Below are positions 8,181 to 16,760 of a DNA stretch of 64,000 nucleotides, piece after piece; within the stretch, counting starts at the first letter, position 1, and the number at the start of each line of letters is the position of its first letter. The DNA lies in contig NZ_BAFS01000475.1 of NCBI RefSeq assembly GCF_000308415.1, forward strand, positions 33,011 to 97,010, written 5' to 3'. The stretch comes from Nocardia asiatica NBRC 100129. GTDB lineage: Bacteria > Actinomycetota > Actinomycetes > Mycobacteriales > Mycobacteriaceae. The position numbers were made by a program, and so were the translations under genes. The notes below the pieces were generated by a model, which saw only the letters and a list, made by a program, of their open reading frames with translations, had not been told where the DNA came from and did no database searches.

Positions 8181-8984
8181 ATGACGAAAAGTTTGAACGA
8201 AGCACTGCTGGCAGGACAGCAACTCCGCCCGTTCGGCCGCGTGGTGACCTCCCCGGCGGAGGGGCAGACGCTCGCGGAGGTGCCGATCGAGGAACTGCTC
8301 GCGCTGACGCTCGGCGCGAAGGTGGTGGTACTGCGTGGTTTCGGCCTGCTCGGCAAGGCGGAACTGGAGAACTACTGCCGTGCGGCCGGGGAGATCCTGC
8401 AGTGGAACTTCGGCTCGATTCTCGACCTGGTGGTGCGGGATACCGCAGAGAACTACCTGTTCGACAGAGGCGATGTCCCCTTCCACTGGGACGGCGCGTT
8501 CGCCGAGCAGGTGCCGCGGTTCTTCCTCTTCCAGTGCGTACAGGGCGAGGGCGCCGGCGGTGAGACCGTGTTCTGCGACAGCGTCCAGGTCTATCGGGAA
8601 GCGCCCGAAGACCTGAAGCAGCTGTGGGCGCGGACCACGATCACCTACCGGACCGACAAGCTCGCGCATTACGGCGGTCTCGCCGAATGGCCGCTGCTGG
8701 CAACCCATCCGGCCACTGGCGAGACGACGATCCGATACGCCGAGCCGTTGGATCCCGCACGCTACGCCAATCCACTGTTCCTGACCGTCGACGGTATTTC
8801 CGCCGAGGACGGGGTGCGTGTGCTGGAGGACTTGCGTGAGCGGTTGCACGACCCGCGCTACTGCTACGCCCACGAATGGCGAACCGGCGACATCGTCGTG
8901 GCCGAGAACCACGCGCTGCTGCACGGCAGGAACGCGTTCACCGAATCGGTGTCCAGGCATCTGCAGCGCATCCAGATCATCTGA
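8181..8984 (+). CDS. Fe(II)/2-oxoglutarate-dependent oxygenase, TauD/PvcB-like
   Basis: A 267-aa protein with the TauD fold. Iron ligands are His102 and Asp104 (in FHWDGAF) and His248 (in HALLHGR). Arg259 or Arg263 near the C-terminus are candidates for 2-oxoglutarate binding. The HWDGAF context is the one seen in PvcB-type partners of isonitrile synthases, which oxidise the isonitrile acid, either desaturating with decarboxylation to a vinyl isonitrile or without decarboxylation. A GAGGAAG ribosome-binding site precedes the ATG at 8181. It is cotranscribed with the isonitrile synthase and the halogenase. The exact reaction outcome cannot be predicted from sequence. Confidence 0.9.
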   Translation: MTKSLNEALLAGQQLRPFGRVVTSPAEGQTLAEVPIEELLALTLGAKVVVLRGFGLLGKAELENYCRAAGEILQWNFGSILDLVVRDTAENYLFDRGDVPFHWDGAFAEQVPRFFLFQCVQGEGAGGETVFCDSVQVYREAPEDLKQLWARTTITYRTDKLAHYGGLAEWPLLATHPATGETTIRYAEPLDPARYANPLFLTVDGISAEDGVRVLEDLRERLHDPRYCYAHEWRTGDIVVAENHALLHGRNAFTESVSRHLQRIQII

Positions 8985-9011
8985 GTTATCAGCCATTAGA
9001 GAGGACTGTCA

Positions 9012-10808
9012 ATGGCTACATCGAACGCAAGACCAGCGAGCGAGTACGACGTCGTCATCATGGGCGGTGGTCCCGCAGGGTCGACCCTCGCCGCCATGCT
9101 CTGCCGCGAGACCGATCTGCGGGTGGCGGTCTTCGACCGCGAGGTGTTCCCGCGCGAACACATCGGCGAATCCGGCGCGCACCCGCTCGTTCCCGTCCTG
9201 CAAGCGAGCGGCGCCCTGGAAAAGGTGCTCGCGAGTGAGTGCTGGATCCAGAAATTCGGCGGAATCTATCAGTGGGACACCGATCGGCCGTTCGTGGGCT
9301 TCTTCGAGCATTCGGACTACCTGGTCGACGGCGTGTACCGCTGGTCGGTGCATGTGAATCGCGCCGAATTCGACACCGTGCTGCTGGAGCACGCCGAATC
9401 CTCCGGCGCGCACGTCTTCCAGGGCGTCCGGATCGTAGGGTTCCACCCCGGCGAAGCGGATGCCACGATCGTGCTGGAAGACGGAACCGAGATCAAGGCA
9501 GGCTATTTCGTCGACGCGTCCGGCCGGGCGAATCAGGTGGCGGCCCGCGGTTCCCAGCGCGACAAGCAATGGCTGTCGGAGTACCGCAATGTGGCCGTCT
9601 GGTCGCATTACCGCAACTGCGTGCCCGCCCAGCGGGCGGACGGTGACTGGAACGTGTTCCGCGCCGACGACCTGTCCCCGATCTACGCCGTGGCCTTCGA
9701 ACACGGATGGGTGTGGTACATCCCGACGCCTCGCCTGGTCGACGGCGTCCGGGAGAACGTGTGGTCGATCGGCATCGTGACCAATCCGGAGTCGATCGCC
9801 CGGGTGGACCTGCGTGATCCGGACATCTTCCTCAAGACGATCAAATCGATTCCGGTACTGCGGGACCTGGTCGCGGACGCCGAACCGATTCGCGCCGAGA
9901 TGCTGACGGCCACCAATTACTCCCGCATCAGCGAATGTTTCGGTTCGTACTCCGATCGCTGGATGGCGGTCGGGGACGCGTCGTACTTCGTGGATCCGCT
10001 GTTCTCCTCGGGGATGTCGTTCGCCGTCACGCAAGCGTGGGCGGCCGCCCTGGTTCTGCGCAAGACCTTCGACAAGGAGCTGGACGAGCAGGCCAAGGAA
10101 GACCTCTGGCGTGACTACGACGTCGAGTGGCGCGGGATGGCCGAGACGTGGGCCCTGAGCATCGACCAGTGGTATCACGAGATCTCGCGGTCGCATCCGG
10201 AGAGTCCGTACTGGAGCGCGCAGGGGCGGCGAGTCGGGGTCGACAACGCCACCGAGGGGACATTCCAGGCGCTGCTGAACACCGCACTGGTGCCCGACCT
10301 GCTGAACATCATGACGAAGGGGACGCGCGACCCGCGTGACCTCGCCACGGAAGGGCCCTACCTCCGGGCCTTCACCGCGGCCGACGCGGTCGAGTTGGCC
10401 GCGGACGACGTCGTGGCGCTGTCTCCGGATGCCCGGATCCGCGCGGGTCTGGGCGCGGACATCCCGGGTTTCAAGGGCATGTCGCCGCCGTTCGAGATTC
10501 CGCAGGCGGCACGCGAAGGGCTGGCGATGTATTGGCGCGACCCCATCGCCAACAGCGACGCCGCGCCGTCGCCGCTGGCCGATCCGGTGCCCTGCCACCG
10601 GATCTATTCCGCGGCCGATCCCGGCATCGAGGTGCGGTGCCTGGAGCGGGACGGGGGCGAAGCGCTGTGGGAGGCGCTGAACCGCGGTCCCGCGCGCTGG
10701 TCGGAGCTGGCGCCACAGCTGTCGGTGCTGCAGGGGCGGGCACTGAAGCGCTTGATTCGCGCCGGGTTGGTGGTCGTCGGGCCGGAAGCGGATCAGCAGG
10801 TCGACTAG
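9012..10808 (+). CDS. FADH2-dependent halogenase
   Basis: A 598-aa flavoprotein of the tryptophan/phenol-type halogenase superfamily. The FAD dinucleotide motif GGGPAG is at residues 18-23. A Lys (Lys81, in WIQKFGGIYQW) is in the position of the catalytic lysine that forms the haloamine or guides HOCl. The hallmark WxWxIP motif is WVWYIP at 233-238. The second FAD motif VGDASYFVDPLFSSG starts at 320. Overall it resembles PltA/CndH/CmlS-type halogenases more than free-tryptophan halogenases (impression, not a search). The last about 45 residues look like a small helical, winged-helix-like extension. An SDR-type flavin reductase would have to come from elsewhere. Halogenation of the aryl isonitrile product is the likely role (inference). 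Confidence 0.88.
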   Translation: MATSNARPASEYDVVIMGGGPAGSTLAAMLCRETDLRVAVFDREVFPREHIGESGAHPLVPVLQASGALEKVLASECWIQKFGGIYQWDTDRPFVGFFEHSDYLVDGVYRWSVHVNRAEFDTVLLEHAESSGAHVFQGVRIVGFHPGEADATIVLEDGTEIKAGYFVDASGRANQVAARGSQRDKQWLSEYRNVAVWSHYRNCVPAQRADGDWNVFRADDLSPIYAVAFEHGWVWYIPTPRLVDGVRENVWSIGIVTNPESIARVDLRDPDIFLKTIKSIPVLRDLVADAEPIRAEMLTATNYSRISECFGSYSDRWMAVGDASYFVDPLFSSGMSFAVTQAWAAALVLRKTFDKELDEQAKEDLWRDYDVEWRGMAETWALSIDQWYHEISRSHPESPYWSAQGRRVGVDNATEGTFQALLNTALVPDLLNIMTKGTRDPRDLATEGPYLRAFTAADAVELAADDVVALSPDARIRAGLGADIPGFKGMSPPFEIPQAAREGLAMYWRDPIANSDAAPSPLADPVPCHRIYSAADPGIEVRCLERDGGEALWEALNRGPARWSELAPQLSVLQGRALKRLIRAGLVVVGPEADQQVD

Positions 10809-10817
10809 GTCGGCGAC

Positions 10818-11756
10818 ATGAGTTCAGTAGCTGTATTGGCCGTCGACGACGTGATCCCGTTCGATCTCTCGGTTCCCATCGAGATCTTCGGCCGGGCCGA
10901 GCAGGAGGACGGAACTCCGGCGTACGAAGTCGAGGTGTGCGGCGTGAGCTCCGATGTTCCGTCGAAGTTCTTCGGGATCTCGTGTCTGCGCGACATCGAC
11001 TATCTCGAGGAGGCCGGAACGATCATCGTGCCGGGATCGATGAGTTATCGATCCCGGCCGTCGGATCGCTTGCGAAGGGCATTGGTTCGTGCCCACGAGC
11101 GTGGGGCGAGAGTGGCATCGATTTGCCTGGGCGCGTTCACTCTCGCTTCGGTGGGGCTGCTCGACGGAAGACGGGCGACGACGCATTGGATGGCTGCCGC
11201 CGAGTTGTCGCGGAGCTATCCGCGGGTGCGGGTGGATCCCACCGTGCTGTATGTGGACAGCGGGTGCATCCTGACTTCGGCCGGCGCGGCGGCCGGGCTG
11301 GATCTGTGCCTGCACATGGTGCGGCGGGATTACGGGGCCGCGGTGGCGGCGGCCACCGCCCGGCTCTCGGTGATGCCGCTGACCCGCGACGGAGGGCAGG
11401 CACAGTTCATCGCGGAACGCCCGCGCTCCGAGGCGGACAGCAAGTCGATCAATCCCATCCTGGAATGGGCGGACACGATGCTCGGTGAGAAGATCACCGT
11501 GCTGGACCTCGCGGACCGAGCCGGAGTCAGCAAACGCACGCTGATCCGGCGCTTCCACGAGCAGGTCCGGATGACGCCGAACGAGTGGCTCCAGACCGCC
11601 AGGGTGCGAAAGGCGCAGGAGTTGCTGGAGACGACCATCCTAACGATGGAGTGCATCACCGATCGAACGGGGTTCGCTTCGGTGGCCGCGTTCCGGAAGG
11701 TCTTTCGCAAGACCGTGGGCGTGACGCCCCAGGCCTACCGGCGGGCCTTCCGCTGA
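10818..11756 (+). CDS. GlxA-family transcriptional regulator (DJ-1/PfpI + AraC HTH)
   Basis: A 312-aa paralogue of the regulator at 344-1294. The DJ-1/PfpI part covers residues about 3-175 (SICLGAFTLASVGLL carries the elbow Cys). The AraC HTH covers about 215-310 (GVSKRTLIRRFHEQVR and FASVAAFRKVFRKTVGVTP). It starts 9 bp after the halogenase stop, so it is the last gene of the isonitrile operon and probably its pathway-specific activator. A terminator hairpin lies about 110 bp downstream. Confidence 0.9.
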   Translation: MSSVAVLAVDDVIPFDLSVPIEIFGRAEQEDGTPAYEVEVCGVSSDVPSKFFGISCLRDIDYLEEAGTIIVPGSMSYRSRPSDRLRRALVRAHERGARVASICLGAFTLASVGLLDGRRATTHWMAAAELSRSYPRVRVDPTVLYVDSGCILTSAGAAAGLDLCLHMVRRDYGAAVAAATARLSVMPLTRDGGQAQFIAERPRSEADSKSINPILEWADTMLGEKITVLDLADRAGVSKRTLIRRFHEQVRMTPNEWLQTARVRKAQELLETTILTMECITDRTGFASVAAFRKVFRKTVGVTPQAYRRAFR

Positions 11757-11865
11757 CCGTTCGCGCGGCCCGTCCGCGCGCCGGTCGTTCGCATCCGGCC
11801 GCCGGGTCTCGCCAGAGATCCGATCGGGATTCGCGGCGAGCATCCCCGGTCGGCCGGTCACTCGT

Positions 11866-11890
11866 GGGGCCCGTTCACAACGGGCCCCTT
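11866..11890 (+). terminator. Hairpin terminator of the isonitrile operon
   Basis: GGGGCCCGTT (11866-11875) pairs perfectly with AACGGGCCCC (11879-11888) around a 3-nt loop, followed by TT. There is no long U tract, which is usual for actinobacterial terminators. Confidence 0.7.
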
Positions 11891-12031
11891 CGTCGTCCGG
11901 TGCGGTAGGCGCGACGATCCGGGGCGGGTGCGCGTGCGCTGTGTGCGAGTACCGCGCTACTCGCGATTTTCGTGATGGCATCTGTTGGGCTCATAGTTGG
12001 TGCTCGGGTCCCCACCGCGAAGGAGATCATG

Positions 12032-13708
12032 ATGCCCACCGCGAATTTCGGTACGAAGGAAGATCCCGGCTTCGAGCTCGAGCAGAGTCCCGATCTGATC
12101 GTGGTGCGCACGCACAGTGGTCGCGGGATCCGGCGGCAGTCGGGTTCGGTGCGCACGCCGCTCAGCGGTGAACTCGAGGACGCGACGCTGGTGCAGACCT
12201 ACCCGGAGGCAGGGGTCGAGGTCTATCGGCTGCCTCCCGGCTCACGGTCGGTGGAGCAGCGCAAGCCGGTGCTCGAGGCCGCCGCGGAGGTGCGGTTCGC
12301 CGGACACGTCCTGGTGGACCCTGCCACGGGCGAACCGGTGCTCTATACGGAGAACATCTTCGTGAAGTTCGTCGACAGCGTCGATTCCGAGCATTGCCGC
12401 GCCGTCCTGGACGCGGCGGGCCTGACTGTGAAGCAGACGGTTTCGTATGCGACCAATGCCTATTTCACGGCCGCGCCCGAGGGGACCGGTCAGCAGGTCT
12501 TCGACATCGCCGAGTCGCTGCTGGGCCGCGCCGACGTCGAGTACTGCCATCCGGAGTTGATCCGGCGCCGTGCCCGAAAGGCGATCTTCCCCCAGCAATG
12601 GCATCTGCGGAAGACCACGATCGGCGGTGTCACCGTCGACGCGCATGCGGCAGTGGAGGCCGCCCACGCGATCACCCGCGGCGCCGGCGTGACGATCGCC
12701 GTCATCGATGACGGCGTAGACATCGATCATCCCGAGTTCGCCGGTGGGGGAAAGATCGTCGCGCCTCGGGATGTCACGGCGAAGACCAGCGATCCGCGCC
12801 CCAAGGACACCTTCGGCACCGGCCCCGACAACGGTGACAACCACGGCACCGCCTGCGCGGGCGTGGCCTGCGCCAACGGCGCCGCCGGAGCATCCGGAGT
12901 GGCGCCTGAGGCAGCGCTGATGCCGATCCGGCTCGTCTCCGGGCTCGGATCACAGGCGGAGGCGGACGCGTTCCAATGGGCCGCCGATCACGGCGCCGAC
13001 GTGATCTCGTGCAGTTGGGGACCTGCCGACGGCAGGTGGTTCCAGCCGAACGATCCGGCGCACGACCGCGTGGTGGCGCTGCCTGCGAGCACCCGGTTGG
13101 CGATCGAGTACGCCGTCACCACCGGACGTGACGGGAAGGGCTGCGTGGTGCTGTTCGCGGCGGGCAACGGCAACGAATCCGTCGACAACGACGGCTACGC
13201 CAGTTTCGCGAAGGTGATCGCGGTCGCGGCCTGCAACGACACCGGCAAGCGCAGTGTCTACAGCGATTTCGGCAAGGCGGTGTGGTGCGCGTTCCCCAGC
13301 AGCGATTTCGGGCATCGCCCCTTCGGTCATCCCGACGCGCTGACGCCCGGGATCTGGACCGTGGACCGGCGTGGAGCGGCCGGATACAACCCCGGCACTG
13401 CGGCGTCGGGGGATGGGGCGGGCGACTACACCAACGATTTCGGCGGCACCTCCAGCGCGTGCCCCGGCGCCGCCGGCGTGGTGGCGCTGATGCTGTCGGT
13501 GCGTCCGGATCTCGGCTCGGATGCGGTGAAGGAGCTGCTGAAAGGCGCCTGCGACAAGATCGACCCGCAGGGCGGCGGCTACGGCGCGGACGGGCGCAGC
13601 GACAAATACGGGTACGGCAGGCTGAACGCGCTCGCCGCTGTGCGGGCCGCACGGCCCGCGGCGGAAGACGCCTCGGCCGCCGCGGTGCTCACCGTGGGAG
13701 GGGAGTGA
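12032..13708 (+). CDS. Subtilisin-like serine protease (S8), no signal peptide
   Basis: A 558-aa subtilase. The catalytic triad is visible: Asp226 in AVIDDGVDIDHPEF, His271 in DNHGTACAGVAC and Ser474 in GGTSSACPGAAG. The oxyanion Asn is in FAAGNGNES. About 200 residues precede the catalytic domain and look like a fervidolysin-type N-prodomain. There is no signal peptide or membrane anchor, so it is probably a cytosolic protease. Two ATGs (12029 and 12032) follow an AAGGAG ribosome-binding site; the second has better spacing. The NYN-like gene starts 3 bp after its stop. Its natural substrate is not indicated. Confidence 0.88.
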   Translation: MPTANFGTKEDPGFELEQSPDLIVVRTHSGRGIRRQSGSVRTPLSGELEDATLVQTYPEAGVEVYRLPPGSRSVEQRKPVLEAAAEVRFAGHVLVDPATGEPVLYTENIFVKFVDSVDSEHCRAVLDAAGLTVKQTVSYATNAYFTAAPEGTGQQVFDIAESLLGRADVEYCHPELIRRRARKAIFPQQWHLRKTTIGGVTVDAHAAVEAAHAITRGAGVTIAVIDDGVDIDHPEFAGGGKIVAPRDVTAKTSDPRPKDTFGTGPDNGDNHGTACAGVACANGAAGASGVAPEAALMPIRLVSGLGSQAEADAFQWAADHGADVISCSWGPADGRWFQPNDPAHDRVVALPASTRLAIEYAVTTGRDGKGCVVLFAAGNGNESVDNDGYASFAKVIAVAACNDTGKRSVYSDFGKAVWCAFPSSDFGHRPFGHPDALTPGIWTVDRRGAAGYNPGTAASGDGAGDYTNDFGGTSSACPGAAGVVALMLSVRPDLGSDAVKELLKGACDKIDPQGGGYGADGRSDKYGYGRLNALAAVRAARPAAEDASAAAVLTVGGE

Positions 13709-13711
13709 GAG

Positions 13712-14119
13712 GTGACAGCGGACCGCGTTCAGCTGATCGTGGTGGACGCGGCGAACGTCGTCGGTTCGCGGCCCGACGGGTGGTGGCGTGATCGATCCGG
13801 CGCCGCTCGGCGCTTGCTCGCCCGGATGCCGGGGCTGCGGGAGCATCTGGCCGGACCGGCCGAGGTGGTCGTGGTACTCGAGGGAGCGGCGAGGGCCGCG
13901 GTCGACGCGGCGGACCCGGACGTCGGCAGCGTCCGCGTGGTGCGGGCGGACGGGTCGGGCGATGACGCGATCGTCGACGTGGTGGCCGCGGCTCGCGCGG
14001 AGGACGGCCGCCGTTCGATCACCGTGGTGACGGCGGACCGGGGACTGCGTGACCGCGTGGCGATGCTCGAGGCGGAGGTGGCCGGTCCGCGCTGGCTGCT
14101 GGACCGCCTGCGATCGTGA
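13712..14119 (+). CDS. NYN/PIN-fold protein (YacP-like), small
   Basis: A 135-aa protein starting at GTG 13712 behind GGGAGGGGAG. It opens with LIVVDAANVVGSRPDGWWRD, then VVVLEG, DDAIVDVV and TVVTADRGLRDR. This is the layout of NYN/PIN-like nucleases, with acidic residues at the ends of successive beta strands. In actinobacteria similar proteins are often labelled NTP pyrophosphohydrolase. It is coupled to the subtilase gene (3 bp gap), so a joint function is likely, but RNA cleavage is only inferred from the fold. Confidence 0.7.
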   Translation: MTADRVQLIVVDAANVVGSRPDGWWRDRSGAARRLLARMPGLREHLAGPAEVVVVLEGAARAAVDAADPDVGSVRVVRADGSGDDAIVDVVAAARAEDGRRSITVVTADRGLRDRVAMLEAEVAGPRWLLDRLRS

Positions 14120-14211
14120 GACTCGGTCAGCGCCGGGAAGTCGGTATCGCCTTTGCGCACTTCCGGCGTTTCAACCATCCGTCCAGTCCGTTTTGGGGCA
14201 GTCTGAGCGGT

Positions 14212-14562
14212 ATGACCGCCTCCGACGACGTGGGGATGCCGTTGCTATACCTGGTCGAGATCTCCGAGCCAGGATACTTCAATCGGCCGTGGTGGAAGAT
14301 CGCCAGCACCGGCGCGCCGAGTCAGGTCCGCGCCGCGCTCACCGAACTGGCCGTCCGGGTCGAACGCGACGTCCAGCGCGCCGGCGGCGCAGGCCGGTGC
14401 TGGTACCGCTACGACGTGCGGTGGTCCGACGGCGCGGTACTGGAGTGCTTCCAGGGCGCGATCCGATCGGTGTTGATTCCCGGCGAGTTGCGCTGCCTGG
14501 CCGTCGCCCTGACCTCGGCGACGACTTTGGAGTTGCGCTCCGCCGAGCGGCCACCGTACTGA
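14212..14562 (+). CDS. Hypothetical protein, 116 aa
   Basis: I do not recognise a family. The protein begins at ATG 14212 and has an alpha/beta composition with several Trp and Tyr residues (FNRPWWKIASTG, CWYRYDVRWSDG). The frame is also open from a GTG at 14116 that overlaps the previous stop, but that extension is not protein-like. There is no signal peptide or membrane segment. It is the last gene before the bidirectional hairpin at 14616-14648. Confidence 0.55.
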   Translation: MTASDDVGMPLLYLVEISEPGYFNRPWWKIASTGAPSQVRAALTELAVRVERDVQRAGGAGRCWYRYDVRWSDGAVLECFQGAIRSVLIPGELRCLAVALTSATTLELRSAERPPY

Positions 14563-14615
14563 TCGCGTCCTGGTGCGCGCCGCAACCCCACAGCAGACGC
14601 CCCGCACCGAAAATG

Positions 14616-14648
14616 CCGCAGAGCCCCGATGGCTTCGGAGCCCTGCGG
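14616..14648. terminator. Bidirectional terminator between convergent genes
   Basis: CCGCAG (14616-14621) pairs with CTGCGG (14643-14648). An inner CCGA/TCGG stem continues after a small internal mismatch. It sits in the 99 bp between the hypothetical gene (rightward) and the MFS gene (leftward) and can serve both. Confidence 0.5.
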
Positions 14649-14661
14649 GTGGATCGGTGGC

Positions 14662-16260
14662 TCAGTCGAGGAGAGCCGGTTCTTTGTGAGCGTCCTGCCG
14701 CATCGGGTCGACGGCGGGGTCGATGTCGATCGTGTGGCGCAGCGGCCGGTTCGGCAGCAATGCCGCCGCGACGAGGGCCACGGCTGTCGCTACCGCGGCG
14801 ATGAGGAAGATCCGCCCGGTCGCGTCACCGTAGGAGGCGCGCACGATGGTCGCGATGGGCCCGGGCAGGGCGTCCAGGTCGAGATTGCTGCCGCCGGCGG
14901 ACTCGGTGCGGATGCCGATTCTGGCGAATCCCGCCGCGGACAGCTCGCCGACCCGGGTGGCCAGCACCGACCCCAGCACCGAGACCCCGATGGCGCCGCC
15001 GAAGGTGCGGAAGAAGGCGACACTGCTCGACGCGGCGCCGATGTCGTGCACGCTCACCGTGTTCTGCACGGCCAGGACGAGGTTCTGCATCATCATGCCG
15101 ACGCCGAGGCCGACGACGGTGATGTAGACGCCGACCAGCCACAGGCTCGTCGCGTGGTCGATCGTCGAGAGCAGCGCGAATCCGGCGACCAGCAGCGCCG
15201 CTCCGGAGACCACGAAACCCTTCCACTTGCCGCGCCGGGTGATCAGCTGCCCGGAGCCCACCGAGGCGATCAGCATGCCCGCGACGAGCGGAATGGTCAG
15301 CACGCCCGCCGCGGTCGGCGAGTAGCCGCGCGCGGTCTGGAAGTACTGGCCCAGGAAGGTGGTGGCGCCGAACATGCCGACGCCGACCGCGACGGAGGCG
15401 ACGATCGCCAGGCCCGTAGTGCGTTCGGTGACGATCGGCAGCGGGATGATCGGCGACTCGGCGCGGGATTCCACCCACACGGTCGCGATCAGCAGCAGTA
15501 CGCCGGAAGCGACGTAGATCGCCGATTCCCGCGAGACCCAGTCGTAGTAACCGGCTTTCCCGGCGAACGACACCCAGATGAGCAGCACCGACACGCCGCC
15601 GGTCAGCAGAGCCGCGCCGAGCCAGTCGATCGACACGCCGTCCTTGCGATCGGTGGGCAGCCGCAGCGTCCGCTGCAGCAGCGCCAGCGCGATCACCGCC
15701 AGCGGCACGCACACGAAGAAGCACCAGCGCCAGCCCAGCGCGCTGTCGACGATGACACCGCCCAGGACCGGACCGCCGGACATCGACACAGCCATCACGG
15801 CGCCCATGTAGCCGGAGTAGCGCCCGCGTTCGCGCGGCGCGACGATGGAGCCGATGATCGCGACGACGAGCGCGGTCAGCCCGCCCATGCCGATGCCCTG
15901 GATGACGCGGGCGACCAGCAGCAGGGGGACGTTGCTCGTGAACCCGGCGATGACGGAGCCGACGACGAAGACGACGATGGCCGACTGGACCAGCGTCTTC
16001 TTGTTGAACAGGTCGGCCGCCTTGCCCCAGATCGGCGTGGAGGCCGCGTTGGCCAGCAGCGCCGAGGTGATGACCCAGGCGTAGGCGGTCTGCGAGCCCT
16101 GGAGATCGCCGATGATGGTGGGCAGCGCGGTGGCGACGATCGTGGTGCTCAACAGCGCCGTGAACAACGCCGCGAGCAGCCCGGTCATCGCTTCCAGCAC
16201 TTCGCGGTGGGTCATCGCGGACGGGTCGCGTCGCGTCACCGGCTCGACTGAACTAGACAT
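14662..16260 (-). CDS. MFS multidrug exporter, DHA2 (EmrB/QacA) 14-TM family
   Basis: A 532-aa protein with 14 predicted membrane segments. Typical DHA2 landmarks are TTIVATALPTIIGDLQGS in helix 1, WGKAADLFNKKTLV (motif A) and SGGPVLGGVIVD (motif C, antiporter signature). It is probably a proton-driven exporter of drugs or of a native metabolite. The start overlaps the end of the MarR gene by 8 nt, so the two are translationally coupled and the pump is under MarR control. The unit is divergent from the FAAL-ACP-PKS genes, which makes product export a reasonable but unproven role. Confidence 0.9.
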   Translation of the reverse strand: MSSSVEPVTRRDPSAMTHREVLEAMTGLLAALFTALLSTTIVATALPTIIGDLQGSQTAYAWVITSALLANAASTPIWGKAADLFNKKTLVQSAIVVFVVGSVIAGFTSNVPLLLVARVIQGIGMGGLTALVVAIIGSIVAPRERGRYSGYMGAVMAVSMSGGPVLGGVIVDSALGWRWCFFVCVPLAVIALALLQRTLRLPTDRKDGVSIDWLGAALLTGGVSVLLIWVSFAGKAGYYDWVSRESAIYVASGVLLLIATVWVESRAESPIIPLPIVTERTTGLAIVASVAVGVGMFGATTFLGQYFQTARGYSPTAAGVLTIPLVAGMLIASVGSGQLITRRGKWKGFVVSGAALLVAGFALLSTIDHATSLWLVGVYITVVGLGVGMMMQNLVLAVQNTVSVHDIGAASSSVAFFRTFGGAIGVSVLGSVLATRVGELSAAGFARIGIRTESAGGSNLDLDALPGPIATIVRASYGDATGRIFLIAAVATAVALVAAALLPNRPLRHTIDIDPAVDPMRQDAHKEPALLD

Positions 16261-16741
16261 CTGCTTCCTGACTCTCTTTCGGAACCGGCTGGTGCGCGGC
16301 GCTCTGCGCGTGCGTGGTCAGTGCGTTGCGGAGTTTCTGCACGGCGGCGCAGGCCTGGTCGGCGTCGGCTTGGCTCCAGTCGGCGAGGACGTTCTGCAGG
16401 CCCCGCGCTCGCGACCCCCGTACGCGGTGCAGCAGATCGCGGCCTTCGTGGGTCACCCGGAGGAGGGTGGCCCGGCCGTCGGCGGGATCGGCGTGCCTGC
16501 TGATGTGGCCCGCGGCGACGAGTTCGGTGACGTGCCTGCTCAAGGCGCTCGGACTGATGCACAGGTCCACGGCCAGGTCCACCTGCCTGCACGGCCCCTT
16601 GGATTCGAGCGTGCCGAGCACGCCGATGCCACCCGGGAGCAGTTGCCCTTCCTCCGGGTGGGCGAGCACGGTGCGGATCGCCCGGCCCATCAGATAGAGC
16701 TCTTTGATCAGGCTTTGAGCGGTATCGGGTGAGACTGTCAT
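16253..16741 (-). CDS. MarR-family transcriptional regulator of the adjacent exporter
   Basis: A 162-aa winged-helix protein. The HTH is in CRQVDLAVDLCISPSALSRHVTELVAAG and the wing in HADPADGRATLLRVTHEG, as in MarR/SlyA proteins. ATG at 16741 was chosen because GGAG lies 5 nt upstream; an in-frame GTG at 16747 lies inside that site. It is the first gene of the operon with the DHA2 exporter. A duplicated operator covers its promoter, so negative autoregulation relieved by a ligand is likely. Confidence 0.9.
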   Translation of the reverse strand: MTVSPDTAQSLIKELYLMGRAIRTVLAHPEEGQLLPGGIGVLGTLESKGPCRQVDLAVDLCISPSALSRHVTELVAAGHISRHADPADGRATLLRVTHEGRDLLHRVRGSRARGLQNVLADWSQADADQACAAVQKLRNALTTHAQSAAHQPVPKESQEADV

Positions 16742-16760
16742 GTCCACTCCAGGCGAAATA

